From the NCBI GenBank assembly GCA_028818695.1, contig JAPPNK010000010.1:37506-101505 (forward strand): a stretch of 64,000 nt of DNA, read 5' to 3'. A program made the position numbers and the translations under genes. The stretch is from Candidatus Poribacteria bacterium. GTDB taxonomy: Bacteria > Poribacteria > WGA-4E > GCA-2687025. The notes under the pieces are model-generated. The model saw only the letters and a list, made by a program, of their open reading frames with translations, did no database searches and was not told the DNA's origin. This document shows positions 40,741 through 51,500 of this stretch, in pieces. Every line of letters begins with the position of its first letter. Positions within the stretch are counted from its first letter, which is position 1.

Positions 40741-41520
40741 TTAGGATTTCCTGGATCGCAGCATTGCCCTCGCTTCGTCCTCCAACTCTTTTAATGCCGC
40801 GTCCGCTTCAGGTCGGCTAAGCAATTCATCCCAGATTGCCTCCGATTCTCTCTCTGCTTCCATGATCGGCTCAAACTCGCCCCTGTAAAGGTTAGGGTTG
40901 AGAGAGATCGCCTCAAATATCTCTTCGTGCGCGTCTTCCTCTTCGCCTCTTGCTCGGTGGATGAGTCCTTTTAAGAGGTACGCCTCGGCGCAATCGATGT
41001 CAAGGCGGATCGCTTTCTCAACGTTCTTCATGGCGTCGTCCAGTTTGTCCGCTTCGGCATACGCATGCGCCAAGAACGTGTACGTTTCAGCGGCGGGGTC
41101 CAGTTCAATCGATTTGACAAGGTCTGCAGTTGCGGAGTTAAGCGCGTCCGCCAAACTCCCCCCCAACCGGTACAGGTTCAAAGAGGCAATGCCGCGGCAA
41201 GTGTAAAAACGCGCCGAAAAGGAATGCGCAGCCTCCCCCAGGTCAACCTCCGCTGTCAAACGGATCGCTTCGCTTAAATGTTCATGCGCCTTTTTAAGCA
41301 AACGACAGAGCATATTGGTATGGGCAATGTTATCTTTGACAGCGTCAAACATTTCTTTTGCGCTTAACACCGCTGCCCATAGTTCCCTCATTGCTTCGGC
41401 GGAAGGATCCAAATGATCGGCGAACGCCTCGGCCGCTTCGCTAATCTTCTTCACGCTCTCGTCAAAATCGCCGAAATGAGCCGACAGCCGACCGTCTTCC
41501 GATGTCCTAAGCTCAGGCAT
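40741..41520 (-). CDS. TPR-repeat protein
   Basis: 259 aa, soluble and helical, no signal peptide. The first 100 residues are acidic helices (FGDFDESVKKISEAAEAFAD, LSAKEMFDAVKDNIAHTNML). Two or three tetratricopeptide repeats follow: LVKSIELDPAAETYTFLAHAYAEAD, LDDAMKNVEKAIRLDIDCAEAYLLKG and EEDAHEEIFEAISLNPNLYR (motif outlines). It ends with an acidic helix and RSRKS. Protein-interaction role; the partner is unknown. It lies 23 bases upstream of the broken toxin gene on the same strand, and its slightly lower GC suggests a shared accessory origin. It does not resemble an antitoxin. Confidence 0.82.
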   Translation of the reverse strand: MPELRTSEDGRLSAHFGDFDESVKKISEAAEAFADHLDPSAEAMRELWAAVLSAKEMFDAVKDNIAHTNMLCRLLKKAHEHLSEAIRLTAEVDLGEAAHSFSARFYTCRGIASLNLYRLGGSLADALNSATADLVKSIELDPAAETYTFLAHAYAEADKLDDAMKNVEKAIRLDIDCAEAYLLKGLIHRARGEEEDAHEEIFEAISLNPNLYRGEFEPIMEAERESEAIWDELLSRPEADAALKELEDEARAMLRSRKS

Positions 41521-41586
41521 GCGCGCGTCCTTTCGTTCGCTTACAGTGTATTATATGCGTCGGCGCAGGTTAATGTCAATGGCGCC

Positions 41587-41610
41587 TAAGATTCCCGCTT
41601 TCACGGGAGC
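41587..41610. repeat. REP-like palindrome, imperfect copy
   Basis: AAGATTCCCGC-TTTC-ACGGGAG at 41588-41608; one pair is lost from the palindrome. Lies between the TPR gene and paralogue 4. Confidence 0.65.
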
Positions 41611-41662
41611 ATCGGTGTTCAGAGTCAACCATTTTGCTCACCTAGGTTCCGAAAGACGACGC

Positions 41663-42364
41663 TCAGTTCCGTTTCAGCTCCGCCCATTGCGCCGCCATGC
41701 TCCCTTCAGGGTCGACGGCGAGGAGGTCTTCGATGTTGGGACCTGTGACGATCAGATCGTCGAAGCTGGCGACAGAATACTGGGCGGCAAAACCGATCTG
41801 CCCCTGCCCGATATATGCGTCATCCTTCCTGTCAAATATCAATACATCGTTGATGTAGCAGCGAAAGCGTCCGTCCTCCACATGGGCGCGGATGTTGAAC
41901 CATTCGCCGATTTCCAACTCAAGGCGATTCTCCGAAACTTCAGCAGAGTTCCGCACATTGTCGCCTCCCGCGCGTTGCCATGCGAGATAGACCCTATTGA
42001 TCTTTGGGCTATACGAGAACAGGTAGCAGGAGAACTGATGATCCGATAGAAATCGAGCGGCGAAGACCAGACACGCCGGGAAAGTATCGTCTGGATCGTC
42101 TATCCGCATTCTTGCTTGGACGACATAATCGTTCCAGCTCTCCTCCCCGACAAGCGCCGTCGTCCATCTGTTTTTGGCGCTGTGTTGGAGCGCCCCGTCC
42201 TTCACGATCCATGGGAGATCTTCCTGATTGCCGAACAAGGGGTATTTGAAGAGTCTCCATTCATCGCCAATTCCGTCAGAGAAGTCCCAGCTCTGCGTTC
42301 CGGCGGACGCCGCTGCGGTCAGCGCCCCCGCAAGCATGAGCGTTGCCGCTTTCTTCCAGTTCAT
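41663..42364 (-). CDS. Secreted LamG/DUF1080-like beta-sandwich protein, paralogue 4
   Basis: 233 aa from ATG 42364 (MNWKKAATLMLAGALTAAASAG) with AAGGAG 9 bases upstream. Signal peptide, then TQSWDFSDGIGDEWRLFKYP. Core strands TTALVGEESWNDYVVQARMR, CLVFAARFLSDHQFSCYLFS, FNIRAHVEDGRFRCYINDVL and GQIGFAAQYSVASFDDLIVT match paralogues 1-3 in order and spacing. Ends MAAQWAELKRN, the shared tail. It is about 5.5 kb from the three-gene cluster, so the family has spread by duplication. Closest by eye to paralogue 3. Confidence 0.8.
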   Translation of the reverse strand: MNWKKAATLMLAGALTAAASAGTQSWDFSDGIGDEWRLFKYPLFGNQEDLPWIVKDGALQHSAKNRWTTALVGEESWNDYVVQARMRIDDPDDTFPACLVFAARFLSDHQFSCYLFSYSPKINRVYLAWQRAGGDNVRNSAEVSENRLELEIGEWFNIRAHVEDGRFRCYINDVLIFDRKDDAYIGQGQIGFAAQYSVASFDDLIVTGPNIEDLLAVDPEGSMAAQWAELKRN

Positions 42365-42440
42365 TTTCTTCGCTCCTTTCAAATGCGCCTGCGCATAGGA
42401 TACGCGCGCAAATCGCGCCAGTCTATGAGACCGTATATTA

Positions 42441-42500
42441 AGCAGTCTCTACAGACGATGATTCTGATTTTAGAGAGATGTTTCGAATATAGAGGTTGTT
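42441..42500. repeat. Dispersed repeat family 2, copy 2
   Basis: AGCAGTCTCTACAGACGATG followed by ATTCTGATTTTAGAG and AGGTTGTTTG, matching 16126 and 58822. Confidence 0.7.
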
Positions 42501-42607
42501 TGAAAGGTCTCTGGATTTCCCTCTTCGTTCCCCGTTCCCCGTTCCCCGTTTTACGGGGACATGCTTCGCGGAAATGACGATTGCCGGGCGCGGGAATCTT
42601 AGCCGTT

Positions 42608-42720
42608 GTCTGAACTAGGATTAAAGGATTGGCAGGAATGACAGGAGAATTGCCGAAAACCGGCGCTCCGCCCTCCAATCCTGTAATCCTATCAATCCTG
42701 AAAATCCTAGTTCAAAACCC
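42608..42720. repeat. Imperfect long inverted repeat, family 3
   Basis: GTCTGAACTAGGATT with AAGGATTGGCAGGA at the left, and the inverse (AATCCTGTAATCCTATCAAT, then AATCCTAGTTCAAA) at the right end. The arms are about 45 bases with a short GC-rich centre. It resembles a miniature inverted-repeat element; no target duplication is evident. Confidence 0.6.
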
Positions 42721-42740
42721 AAACGCAACACGTCCGCCGC

Positions 42741-42768
42741 TAAGATTCCCGCTTGCGCGGGAATGACA
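42741..42768. repeat. REP-like palindrome copy
   Basis: TAAGA, core TTCCCGC-TTGC-GCGGGAA (42746-42763), then TGACAGG, leading straight into a 40-base tandem repeat. Confidence 0.85.
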
Positions 42769-42878
42769 GGGAGAGGGCGCGGGAAAGGCGAGGAGAACGA
42801 GAATGACAGGGAACGGGCGCGAGAAGGGCGAGGAGGACGAGAATGACAGGGAACGGGCGCGGGAAGGACGGCAGAACA
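42761..42878. repeat. 40-base tandem repeat, three copies
   Basis: Units start at 42761, 42801 and 42841, each beginning GAATGACAGGGA and continuing through GGGCGCG and GGCGAGGA. The unit starts with the right end of the REP palindrome, so it looks like local amplification of a REP flank. Immediately downstream of tamA. Confidence 0.85.
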
Positions 42879-42882
42879 GCGG

Positions 42883-45591
42883 TTAAAACGGGTTGCCGAG
42901 CTCAATCCAGTAGCGCGGAGACTGCCGCTTTCCGCGAAGGCGCGACAACGGAAAACCGACATCCGCGCGAACAGGACCGATCGGCGTCGTCACCCGGAGC
43001 CCGCACCCCGCCGCGACCTTCAAACCGTCCTCGTCCAGATCGTCTAACCGCTCCCACAGGTTGCCGGCATCGACAAACGCCCCGATGCCGAAAATGCCCT
43101 TGACCGGTATGCGCAACTCCAGATTTGAAAGCGCCAGAACATTCCCTCGGTAGTTTTTAAACGCGTCCAGCGAACCGAGCGAACGCTCCGCATAACCGCG
43201 AACCGTGGAGCTGCCGCCAAGATAAAACCGTTCCGTCGACGAGACGCGGTCCGCGTTTTCTCCAAAGGAAGCGTAGCCCAGGCGCAACTGCGCTGCCGTT
43301 GAAGCTCCCCCAAACGAACGGTACATTTTGGAGACCGCTGTCCACTTGAAAATGCGCGTCTTTCCGCCCAAAATGGGACCGCCGGCAGCCTCAAAGCGCG
43401 TCATGTGAAACCATCCGCGCGTCGGATTGAGCGGATTGTCCCGCGTATCCCGCGTGAAAAGGACGGACGCCGCGCTGAGCGTCGGCAGGATGTTCAGCGG
43501 CTCCGAGCCGGCGCCGACCGCCTTGAAACGCTCATAACGGTATTGAGCCGCCGCCCTGTTGTAGTCGCCCAGCTCGCGCGACAGGTTCAGCGCGGAACCC
43601 CACGTGAGAATGTCGTCCTGCTCTTCGAGATTGTCGCGGAAGGCGCGGAGGCTGGCGCGGGCGCGCGATCCGAGCGTCCACGGCTCAATGAAATACCCCT
43701 CGAGGCGGTTGCCGCGCGTACCAAGGCGCGTTTTCAAGCCGAGCGCCCGACCTGTTCCTAGCCAGTTGCGCTGCGCCACTTCCAGCGTTCCGCGCATTCC
43801 TTCGGAGGGGCTGTACCCGCCGCTCACATTCAAAAGCCCGGTCGGACGCTCCTGTACGATGACGTTCGCGTTCAGAATCGATTTTTGCGCGGGCAGCCCC
43901 GGCATTGCGATCTCGACGCTTTCAAAATAACCCAAGCGCAGCAGACGCTGTCGACTCTGGTTGATCTTCAGATCGCTGTACGGCTCTCCCTCGCGTATGG
44001 ACAGCTCGCGCAGGATCACCTCTGGGCGCGTTTTGAGCGGTTCCCGCCCTTCTTGGACGCGGACGGTTCCGATGCTCGCGGCGTCTCCCTCTTCAATCTG
44101 AAACCGAAGCGTTCCGTTGACGGCGTCAAACGCGGCATGCACATTCGCATACGGGCGCCCGTTGGCGGCGTAGTAGTTCTCAATGCGAATCTGGTCGGCG
44201 CGTCTCATGTCGAGGTTATAGGGCTGTCCGCTGCGCGTTTTCAGAAGGCGGCGCGCCCGCTCCTCGTTCTGCGGCTCCGCCCCCTCTATCTCGACAGCGC
44301 GGATCGTTATCAGCTCCCCCTCGTTGATGACAAACTCGACCGTCAGCCGTCCGTCCGAAAGGCGCGGTTCGCCCGTTACCTGAGCGTCTGGGTAGCCTTT
44401 CTGCCGATAGAACGCTTTGAGCGCGTTTTTGTCCTGTTCGAACGTTTGCGGGTTGAACAGCCCGTCCTCGAAGAAGTACCGCAGCAGCGGTACGGCGTCC
44501 ATCCGAGAGCGCGGGCGCGTGAGGATTTGACGGATGAGCGCGTCGCTGTCAAAGGCGGCGTTTCCTTTAAAAAGAACCTCGCTGATGCGCAGCTTCGGAC
44601 CTGGGTCGATGATGTATCGGGCGGCGGCCGTTTTGTCAGACAGCTCCAGCGGTGCCGTTTGAATGTCCGCCGCAAAATACCCTTTTCCCACATAAAAGTT
44701 GTGCAGGTTGCGCTGCGCCAGTTGCGCCGTGCTCTCGTTCACATTTTCAAGCGCCGCAACATTTCGCAGCGTTTCTTCGTCAAATCGGAGGTCGCCTTCA
44801 AAAAAAATCTGCGTCTGCGGTCCCTCCTCAATGGCGAAGGCGATGTCGAGCGCGTTCGCGGCAGGGTCGTACTGCGGCGGCTCCATCTCGACGCGCGCGC
44901 CGAAATAGTTTCTCCTGCGGTAAAACTCGATCAGGCGGGCGGGCAGGTCGTTCAGCGCGTCGGTCTCGTCCAGGCGCAGCGCCTTCATCAGCGTTTCTTC
45001 GTCAAAGGAGAGCTCCCCCTTCAGCTCCGCTTTGCGCCGGCGCGCCGGCTCTTTCTCTTCGATGTGGAACAGGATGTCGCGCGGCTTCTTCCCGTCCGCG
45101 CCGTTTTCTTCTCCGTTGATAAGTTCGGCGCGCGCCGTCGCTTGATAGTATCCGCGCGAGCGGTACAGCTCCTCAATGCGCGCCTCTTCTTGGTTCAGCA
45201 TCTCTTCAAAATACTCGGAACGGCTGCGCAGATAGACCGCCTTCCGCAGCTCCTCGGTTGAGACGGCGCGGTTGCCTGTGAACTCGACCTTGTCGACGCG
45301 CATTTTTTCGATGAGGCGGAAGATGAGCCGCGCCGTTCCGTTCTCCAGGATTTCGGCGTAAACATAAACCTGCGCGTATCGGTCATAGTTTTCGTAAAGT
45401 TGTTTGACAACATTTCGGACAGCGTAGGCGGTATAGGGCTGCCCAATGAGCGCTTCGGCTTCCGCCGGCAGCTCTTGAAGCGGCTGCCCGTCCGCTTCGG
45501 CTTCGACGGCGCTGATGCGCGTCTGTTGAACGGGCTGCGCCGCGGCGAGCGCCGTCATCAGAAAAAGGAGCGCCGCCGCCTTAAAACTCAT
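42883..45591 (-). CDS. Omp85-family outer-membrane assembly protein (TamA/BamA-like)
   Basis: 902 aa from ATG 45591 (MSFKAAALLFLMTALAAAQ), an 18-residue signal peptide, overlapping the tamB stop by 11 bases. The periplasmic half holds about seven POTRA-like units; repeated cues are IEELYRSRGYYQA, LIEFYRRRNYFGARV, LHNFYVGKGYFAADI, LKAFYRQKGYPDAQV and LLRLGYFESVEIAM. The C-terminal barrel from about residue 600 (GLLNVSGGYSPSEGMRGTLE, FTRDTRDNPLNPTRGW) includes the conserved STVRGYAERSLG loop-6 motif and ends in aromatic F, as outer-membrane proteins do. With tamB upstream a TamA role is likely, but the POTRA number exceeds the three of E. coli TamA, so it may serve as BamA. Confidence 0.92.
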   Translation of the reverse strand: MSFKAAALLFLMTALAAAQPVQQTRISAVEAEADGQPLQELPAEAEALIGQPYTAYAVRNVVKQLYENYDRYAQVYVYAEILENGTARLIFRLIEKMRVDKVEFTGNRAVSTEELRKAVYLRSRSEYFEEMLNQEEARIEELYRSRGYYQATARAELINGEENGADGKKPRDILFHIEEKEPARRRKAELKGELSFDEETLMKALRLDETDALNDLPARLIEFYRRRNYFGARVEMEPPQYDPAANALDIAFAIEEGPQTQIFFEGDLRFDEETLRNVAALENVNESTAQLAQRNLHNFYVGKGYFAADIQTAPLELSDKTAAARYIIDPGPKLRISEVLFKGNAAFDSDALIRQILTRPRSRMDAVPLLRYFFEDGLFNPQTFEQDKNALKAFYRQKGYPDAQVTGEPRLSDGRLTVEFVINEGELITIRAVEIEGAEPQNEERARRLLKTRSGQPYNLDMRRADQIRIENYYAANGRPYANVHAAFDAVNGTLRFQIEEGDAASIGTVRVQEGREPLKTRPEVILRELSIREGEPYSDLKINQSRQRLLRLGYFESVEIAMPGLPAQKSILNANVIVQERPTGLLNVSGGYSPSEGMRGTLEVAQRNWLGTGRALGLKTRLGTRGNRLEGYFIEPWTLGSRARASLRAFRDNLEEQDDILTWGSALNLSRELGDYNRAAAQYRYERFKAVGAGSEPLNILPTLSAASVLFTRDTRDNPLNPTRGWFHMTRFEAAGGPILGGKTRIFKWTAVSKMYRSFGGASTAAQLRLGYASFGENADRVSSTERFYLGGSSTVRGYAERSLGSLDAFKNYRGNVLALSNLELRIPVKGIFGIGAFVDAGNLWERLDDLDEDGLKVAAGCGLRVTTPIGPVRADVGFPLSRLRGKRQSPRYWIELGNPF

Positions 45592-48500
45592 GCGAGAACT
45601 GCAGATCGGCGCCGTATTTGCCCTCTTCATTGCGTTCGCCGGTGATGGAAAACCGGTCGCTCACCTCATAACTGAACTCAAAACGCTGCTCCTGTCCAAC
45701 CTGAACCAGGGAGGAGTAGTTGATAAACAGGCGCGGCAAAAACTCCCTCTCAATATGAAATTGCGTCTCGGAAGGCGATTCGGCGTCCACATCGAATTGA
45801 AGTCCAATCCGGGAGCCGAGACCGCCTGCCAGCGCGCTGACGCCCAATTCGGCAAGGTCGCGCCCACCCACCCGAGAATCGCCGAATGCGATCAGTAGCA
45901 GCGTTTCCTCCCGCGTCAGCGCGTAGGTCTCGCCAGGTTCCGTGTTGCGCACGGACGGCGTGATGTTGGGCGGAAACGGGCGGCTCAAACTGCCTTCTAA
46001 GACGATCTCGATGTCCACATCGCGCCTGCGTTCGACGCCTTGCGAGTCTGTCACGATGACGCTGCGCAGCGGCTCCACGGCGGACGCCCTGATGGTGTAG
46101 GTTGGATCAAAGACGGTTGAACTGCGGTTTTCAATGTAGCTGTCCTGAATTTCCAGCGTCAAGCCGCGCGTTAGAAGCGGGAAACCTGGCAGGTCGTTTG
46201 AGGAGAGGCGCCCTGCGATGTTGGAGACCTCGCCCTCAAAGACGAGGCGGGCGAGCCGTCCAACCAGCCTGCCGTCAATGAGAGCGCTGAAACGCGCGTT
46301 TTCGATGTCGAGAGCGACGCCGCTTGCCGCTTGAACCTGTATGTTGAGCGCCATTTCGCGCAGAATCGGGTATTCGTAACGCGCCTCTTTGTAGGGCTGG
46401 TCTTCGCCGGCGAAGAAGTCGCGCAGCAGATCGCCCAATCCGCGCTGGTATTGAAACGCGGCGAGGCTGGCGGAGCCTTCTATGTTCAAGCCGTCCAGCG
46501 GACCGTGGGCGCGCAGCGAGGCTGTTTCTATTTGGAAGGCGATGCCCTCGGTCGGGTTGCTGAACGACGCGCCTGCCGCCTGAAAGGAGACGTCCGCTGT
46601 CGGGGAGCCGGCGTTCCAATCGATAACGCTTTCTCTGCCGTCCGTTTTTTGGAGAACGCCTCCGTTGAGAGCTCCGTTCAGTCTTTGGAGGCGCATTCTG
46701 CCGTCTTCGGTCAGGACGCGGAGGTTTCCGCCGCTGAAGTCGATGTCCGCGTCGGGGATGTTCAGGGCGAGTCCGTCCAGCTGCGCGAGCCATTTGAAAC
46801 GCGGCGCCTCAAAGGTTCCGCCAACGCTCAAATTGAAGGAGCCGTACCCCGACGCCTGCGCGATAGACGGAAAGATGAGCGGGAGTATGTCGAGCCGCCG
46901 AATGTTTGCGTCCAGTTCGAAGTCGATGCCGCCGTTCAAAGGCATCTCTCCGCTCATCTCAACGACATTCTCGGCGGCGTAGAATCCGCTGTCGGTCATT
47001 TTGAGTATTCCGTTTCGGCTTTCCAGCGCCGCCGTTGCGTTTTCGATGTCGACCCCGCCGACGCGCAGGTTGACGCCTTGAACGTTTAGAGAGCCGGTGA
47101 GGCTGGCTTCGGTTCTGTCGATGTTGCCGTCAAATTCAAGGCGGCCGCCGATGTCAATGCCTCCGACGCGCAAGCCGACGCTCTGAAAGGCGAGCGATCC
47201 GCTAGGGTTGGCGTCGGTTCCGCCGATGTTGCCGGCGAATTCAAGCCGCCCTTCCATATTGGGCGCCCATCCGATTCGTCTGTTGAGTTCGCTTTGGAGA
47301 AGCGCGGCGGATACATACCCGTCTATCGGCGCGTTCACCTCGCCGTCCAGCTCCCACATGCCGGACGCCGTCAGATGAAACAGGTTGCCGATTCGTATGT
47401 CCGTTTTGTTGAGACGGAAGACTCCCATATTGAACGACAGGTTCATCGGTTCCACGATGGACGCTTGCCGTTCGCCCCATTGTACCGCCGCTTCGGTCAG
47501 TTCGGCGCCGCCGTTGGAGCTTTTCAGCGCCTGCGTTACGGCGGCTTTCCAGTCGCCTTCCGCGGCGCGCCGCGACAAGCTTTTCACATCGATGGAAACG
47601 GTCGCATGGCCCGCTAGGCGCGTCTGGATGTCCAAGTTCGGCAGCCATGATTCGACGCGAGCGTCCGCAAATTTGACCGTCATCTGCAGCTGGTTGGGCG
47701 TCAAGCTCTCCATCGACATGACGGTCGGCGAGTCTTGTCCGCCGAGGCGGTAGGTTCCTCCGTCTGCAGTGAATTGAAAGCTGCGGAGCGCGATCGTTTC
47801 CGGCTCCGCCTCGATTCGCCCAGAAACGTTTTCTAGGCGTATGTTTTCGTACGCGAGCGCGATCTCGCCGTTTTCTAGGACGACGGAGCCGGTCAGGCTC
47901 GGCTTTTGCGCGGGTCCTTCGATTTTGAGGTCGAGCGCGCTAAGCCCGGACGCTTCCTTCAGCTGCGTCAAGAAGAGCGGAAAGAAGCTGATGTCGAACG
48001 AATCGGCGTTGATGGAGAGGCGCATCGGCTCCTCGTTTAAGCGGGCTTCGACGTTTCCGCCGCTCCAGCTGATGCTTGCGGGCGCAAAGCCTTCGACGTT
48101 CAGCTTGTTGACGCCCGACGTGATCTCCCATCCGTTCAGCGATATCTGGGAGCCGTCGTATGAGGCGCTTCCCGTGAAGGCGTCAAACCTGATGGCGTCG
48201 TAGGCGCCGTCGATGATCGTCCAGTTTGCGCCCAGCTGCGGCTGCGCAAGAGAGCCTCGAATCAACGCGCTTCCGCTCAAACGTCCGATCGGCTCCGTTT
48301 CCAACGGCGTCAACCCGCTCAATATTTCTAGGTTCAGATTCTCAGCCTTCGCCTGAATATCGAGCCGATGGGCGTCGTCGATCCATCCGGACGCTTCAAG
48401 CGTCTGCCCCTCTCCTTTTAGACGGAGCTCGTCGATGTAGGCGGTTCCGCGCTCATACCGGAAGCGGACGGTTCCGTCGTTGACAAGCCGTATGCCGCTG

Positions 48501-51500
48501 TTTTCAGCTTCAAGGCGGGTCAGGTCGGCGCGCATCTCGCCGCCTCGAAGGTTCAGCCCGTTCAGCTGGATGTCGGCGGCGCCTGCCGCTTCCGCTTTGA
48601 CCTTCGAGGCGTCTTCGCCGAGGAGAGCGAGCGCGTCCGAAAGGCGCAGATTGGACGACTCGATGCGCATCGACGCTTTCATGCTGTTCAGATCAAGCGC
48701 GGACGGAAACGGATACAACTGAAACGGGACGTCCGCCCAGCCCTGGCATCTGGCGGAAGAGGACCCGAACGATCCGCTCAAATCGACATCCTGCGCGGAC
48801 AGCTTATTTGCTTCAAGCCGCAGCTGGACGTTCGCCTTTCCGTCCTTGATGGGCGCGCGTTCTGGGACGGTCAGTCGGGCGAAGTTGAGCTGCGCGTCTC
48901 CCATTAAAATCGGCGCTGTCAGCGTTCCGGTCAAATGCGCCGTTCCCGACAGCGCGCCGCTTTCCGCCTCCCAGCCGGGGAACGGCGCCAGCAGCTCGGA
49001 CAGGTCTAGATTGCTCCACTTGGCGCGTATGTCCATCGGCGCGTTCGGCGCCCATTCGAGGCGCGGCCCTCCCTTTAACAACAAAAGAAGAGGGAGACTG
49101 CCGCTCAACGAGGCGGAGCCGGCGCCGAGAGACCAGACGGCGCGCTCTATCGACACGGTTCCGTTTTGACAACGGGCGGCTCCTTCGATGTTGTCGGCGT
49201 AGAGCGGGTTTCCGTCGGGGCGGAGGCGCAGAGCGAGGCGGTCGGAGCTCCATGACGCTTCGATGATCGGATCGTCCGCGGTTCCAGAGACGGACAGATC
49301 GAAGGCGCCGACTCCCTCCGCCGGCGCGGGCGTTCCAATCAGCTCCGCGGCCGTCTGCAGGTCTACGCTCGGCGCTTTGACGCTGGCGCTCAGGGAGCCG
49401 TCTTGGTTGACGCGGGCGTTCGCCAGAAGATGAAAGGGCGGGCTGCTCTCTTCGGCGCGGAGCTCAAAGCGCCGCAGCTCTACGGACTCGCCCGAAAAAG
49501 AAGCGGAGAAGGGAGCCGCTGTGAAGACGGCGCTGTCGGACGCAAAGCGCGCCGACTTGACGCAAACCTCCGCGGTCGACTCGGCAATTTGGCGGAGATC
49601 GCCTGCGAGGTCAACGCGGGCTGTGAACGCGGCGGAACGGAGGCCGGGGGCGTATCGGCGGGCAAGGGCGGACGCGTCTATCTCTTGAAAGCGCATTTCG
49701 CCTTGGAACGGGGCGGCCTCCTTTTGCAGCTCGGCGGTCAGATCGAAGGCGCACTGGCCGTTGTCTAGGGCGCCTTTGACGGAGAGAGTTCCCGCTTCAT
49801 AAACCGCTTCAGCGTTTCCGCCGCCGAGAGGAACGCCGTATGCGCTGGCGCCGTCAAGCCTTAAGCGCGCCTGTATGCGTCCGCCGCCGCCTTCAACCTG
49901 AAGATGAACGCGCCCGTCCGCCTGCTGTATTGCCGCGCGCGCCTCCTCCGGCAGGAGCTCCGCCGCCTCCGAAAGTTTGACAGGCCGCTCGAATTGGAAG
50001 GCGAACGTTCCGTTGTCCGCTTTTCCCGTCCAAGGGAGTCCGCCCGCCCGTCCGCGCAGGATTGGGGCGTTGAGCAGCCCTTGGGCTATCGTGAATTCTG
50101 CTGGGTCCATTTCAACCGCGCCGCCCGAAAGTTGAAAGGCGCCCGATCCGTCCAAAGCGTCCAGCGGTCCGCGCGCCGACATCCGCCCCGACAAAAAGCC
50201 GAGCTCCTCAGCATAAAGGCTCAGGTCGAAGTCGGACGCTTCCGCCTCTATATGGACGCGGGGCTGCTCGTCTTCGGGAAACGACGCGGAGCCATTAACC
50301 AAAAAAGAACCGGCGCCGTTGCGCATCTCTAAAGAGGCAGACTCAAACAGGCGCGACTCGGGCTTCCAGACGCCCTGGAGCGTTGCGGAAGGCGCCGCCC
50401 AGCCGCGCACGGAGCCTTCGTTCAGCTCCGCCCAGACGCGCGCTCCGTCCGTTCCGTTTATCGACTCGGCGCGCAGCTCAAAACGCCCTGAAGCCGTCTC
50501 GCCGAAGCCGCGCGCAAGCGTCTCCAAATTCTCGCCCGAAACGGAGAGGCGGTAGGAGGATGCCGCGCCCGATTCGTCCATATCGCCGTCCAGACGCGCG
50601 CTCAAACCGTCCGCGCTCAACTCAACAACATATTTGCGGTCGCGCACAAGGTGCGTCACGCGCGCCGCGCCGTCCACATACGGCAAGCCTTCGACGCGCA
50701 ATGTTCCGCTGGACGAGACAAGAACGCCCTTTTCATTAAACGCCGCCTCGAACGTTCCGCTCGCATGCCCTTCCAGCCCTTGCAGCTCTTCATGTTCAGG
50801 GTAAAAGTAGGCGGCAAGCTCGCTCAAACGGACGCGGCGCGCCTCGCCCTTTATGGAGACAGAGGGGCCTGTTTTGACCGACATGTCGACCTCTCCGCCC
50901 CAGAGAAGCAGGCGGACGCCGTCCAGCTGCGCTTGTTCAATGCCGCCTTTGACGCGCCCTGTTCCCTTCATGCGCGCGCCGAGAAAGACGCTGTCAGACA
51001 GGTCCCACTCGCCCTCAAGGCGCAGGTCGGACAGGTTGCCCGATAGTCGTCCGTCCGTCAGCGTGACGGAGCCGGACGCCCCCTCCAGCAGGTCGGGCGC
51101 GAAGACGCGCAGCTTCTCCAGCTGAAAGGTTCCGCCCGCCTTCATATCGGCGTTTCCGTCCGGGTCAATGCCGCCCTCGGCGCGGAATTGAAAACCCTCG
51201 CCGTTGACGCGCATTTCGTCGATGCGCAGCCCGTCTTCGTTCAGTTCGCCCTTTAGAGAAGCGCCGTCCATCTCCAACGCCCCCGTCTTTGTTTTCACAT
51301 ACCATTCGCCGCAGTTGAAGATAATGGGGCGCGGTTCGTCTAGACGGAGCGGCTTTTCCGCTGGGAGGGTTATCACCGCCTTCGGAAACAGCATGTACCA
51401 GCCGCCCTGCTTGTCCTCATATTGCAGGGCCAACTCGCGGAAATGAACGGAGCCGAACGAAATGGGCGGGGAGCTTCCGCCGGCGGGGCGGTTCAGAATC

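Noticed and set aside
40741-41520. TPR protein as the antitoxin of the adjacent RelE-like gene
   Set aside because: It is 259 aa of TPR helices with no DNA-binding fold, unlike RelB, HigA or other known antitoxins.
42608-42720. Inverted repeat as an insertion sequence
   Set aside because: No transposase reading frame lies inside or near it; at most it is a miniature element.
43885-45261. 458-codon plus-strand frame opposite the Omp85 gene
   Set aside because: Shadow of the POTRA region; composition is Arg/Val-rich with no domain.
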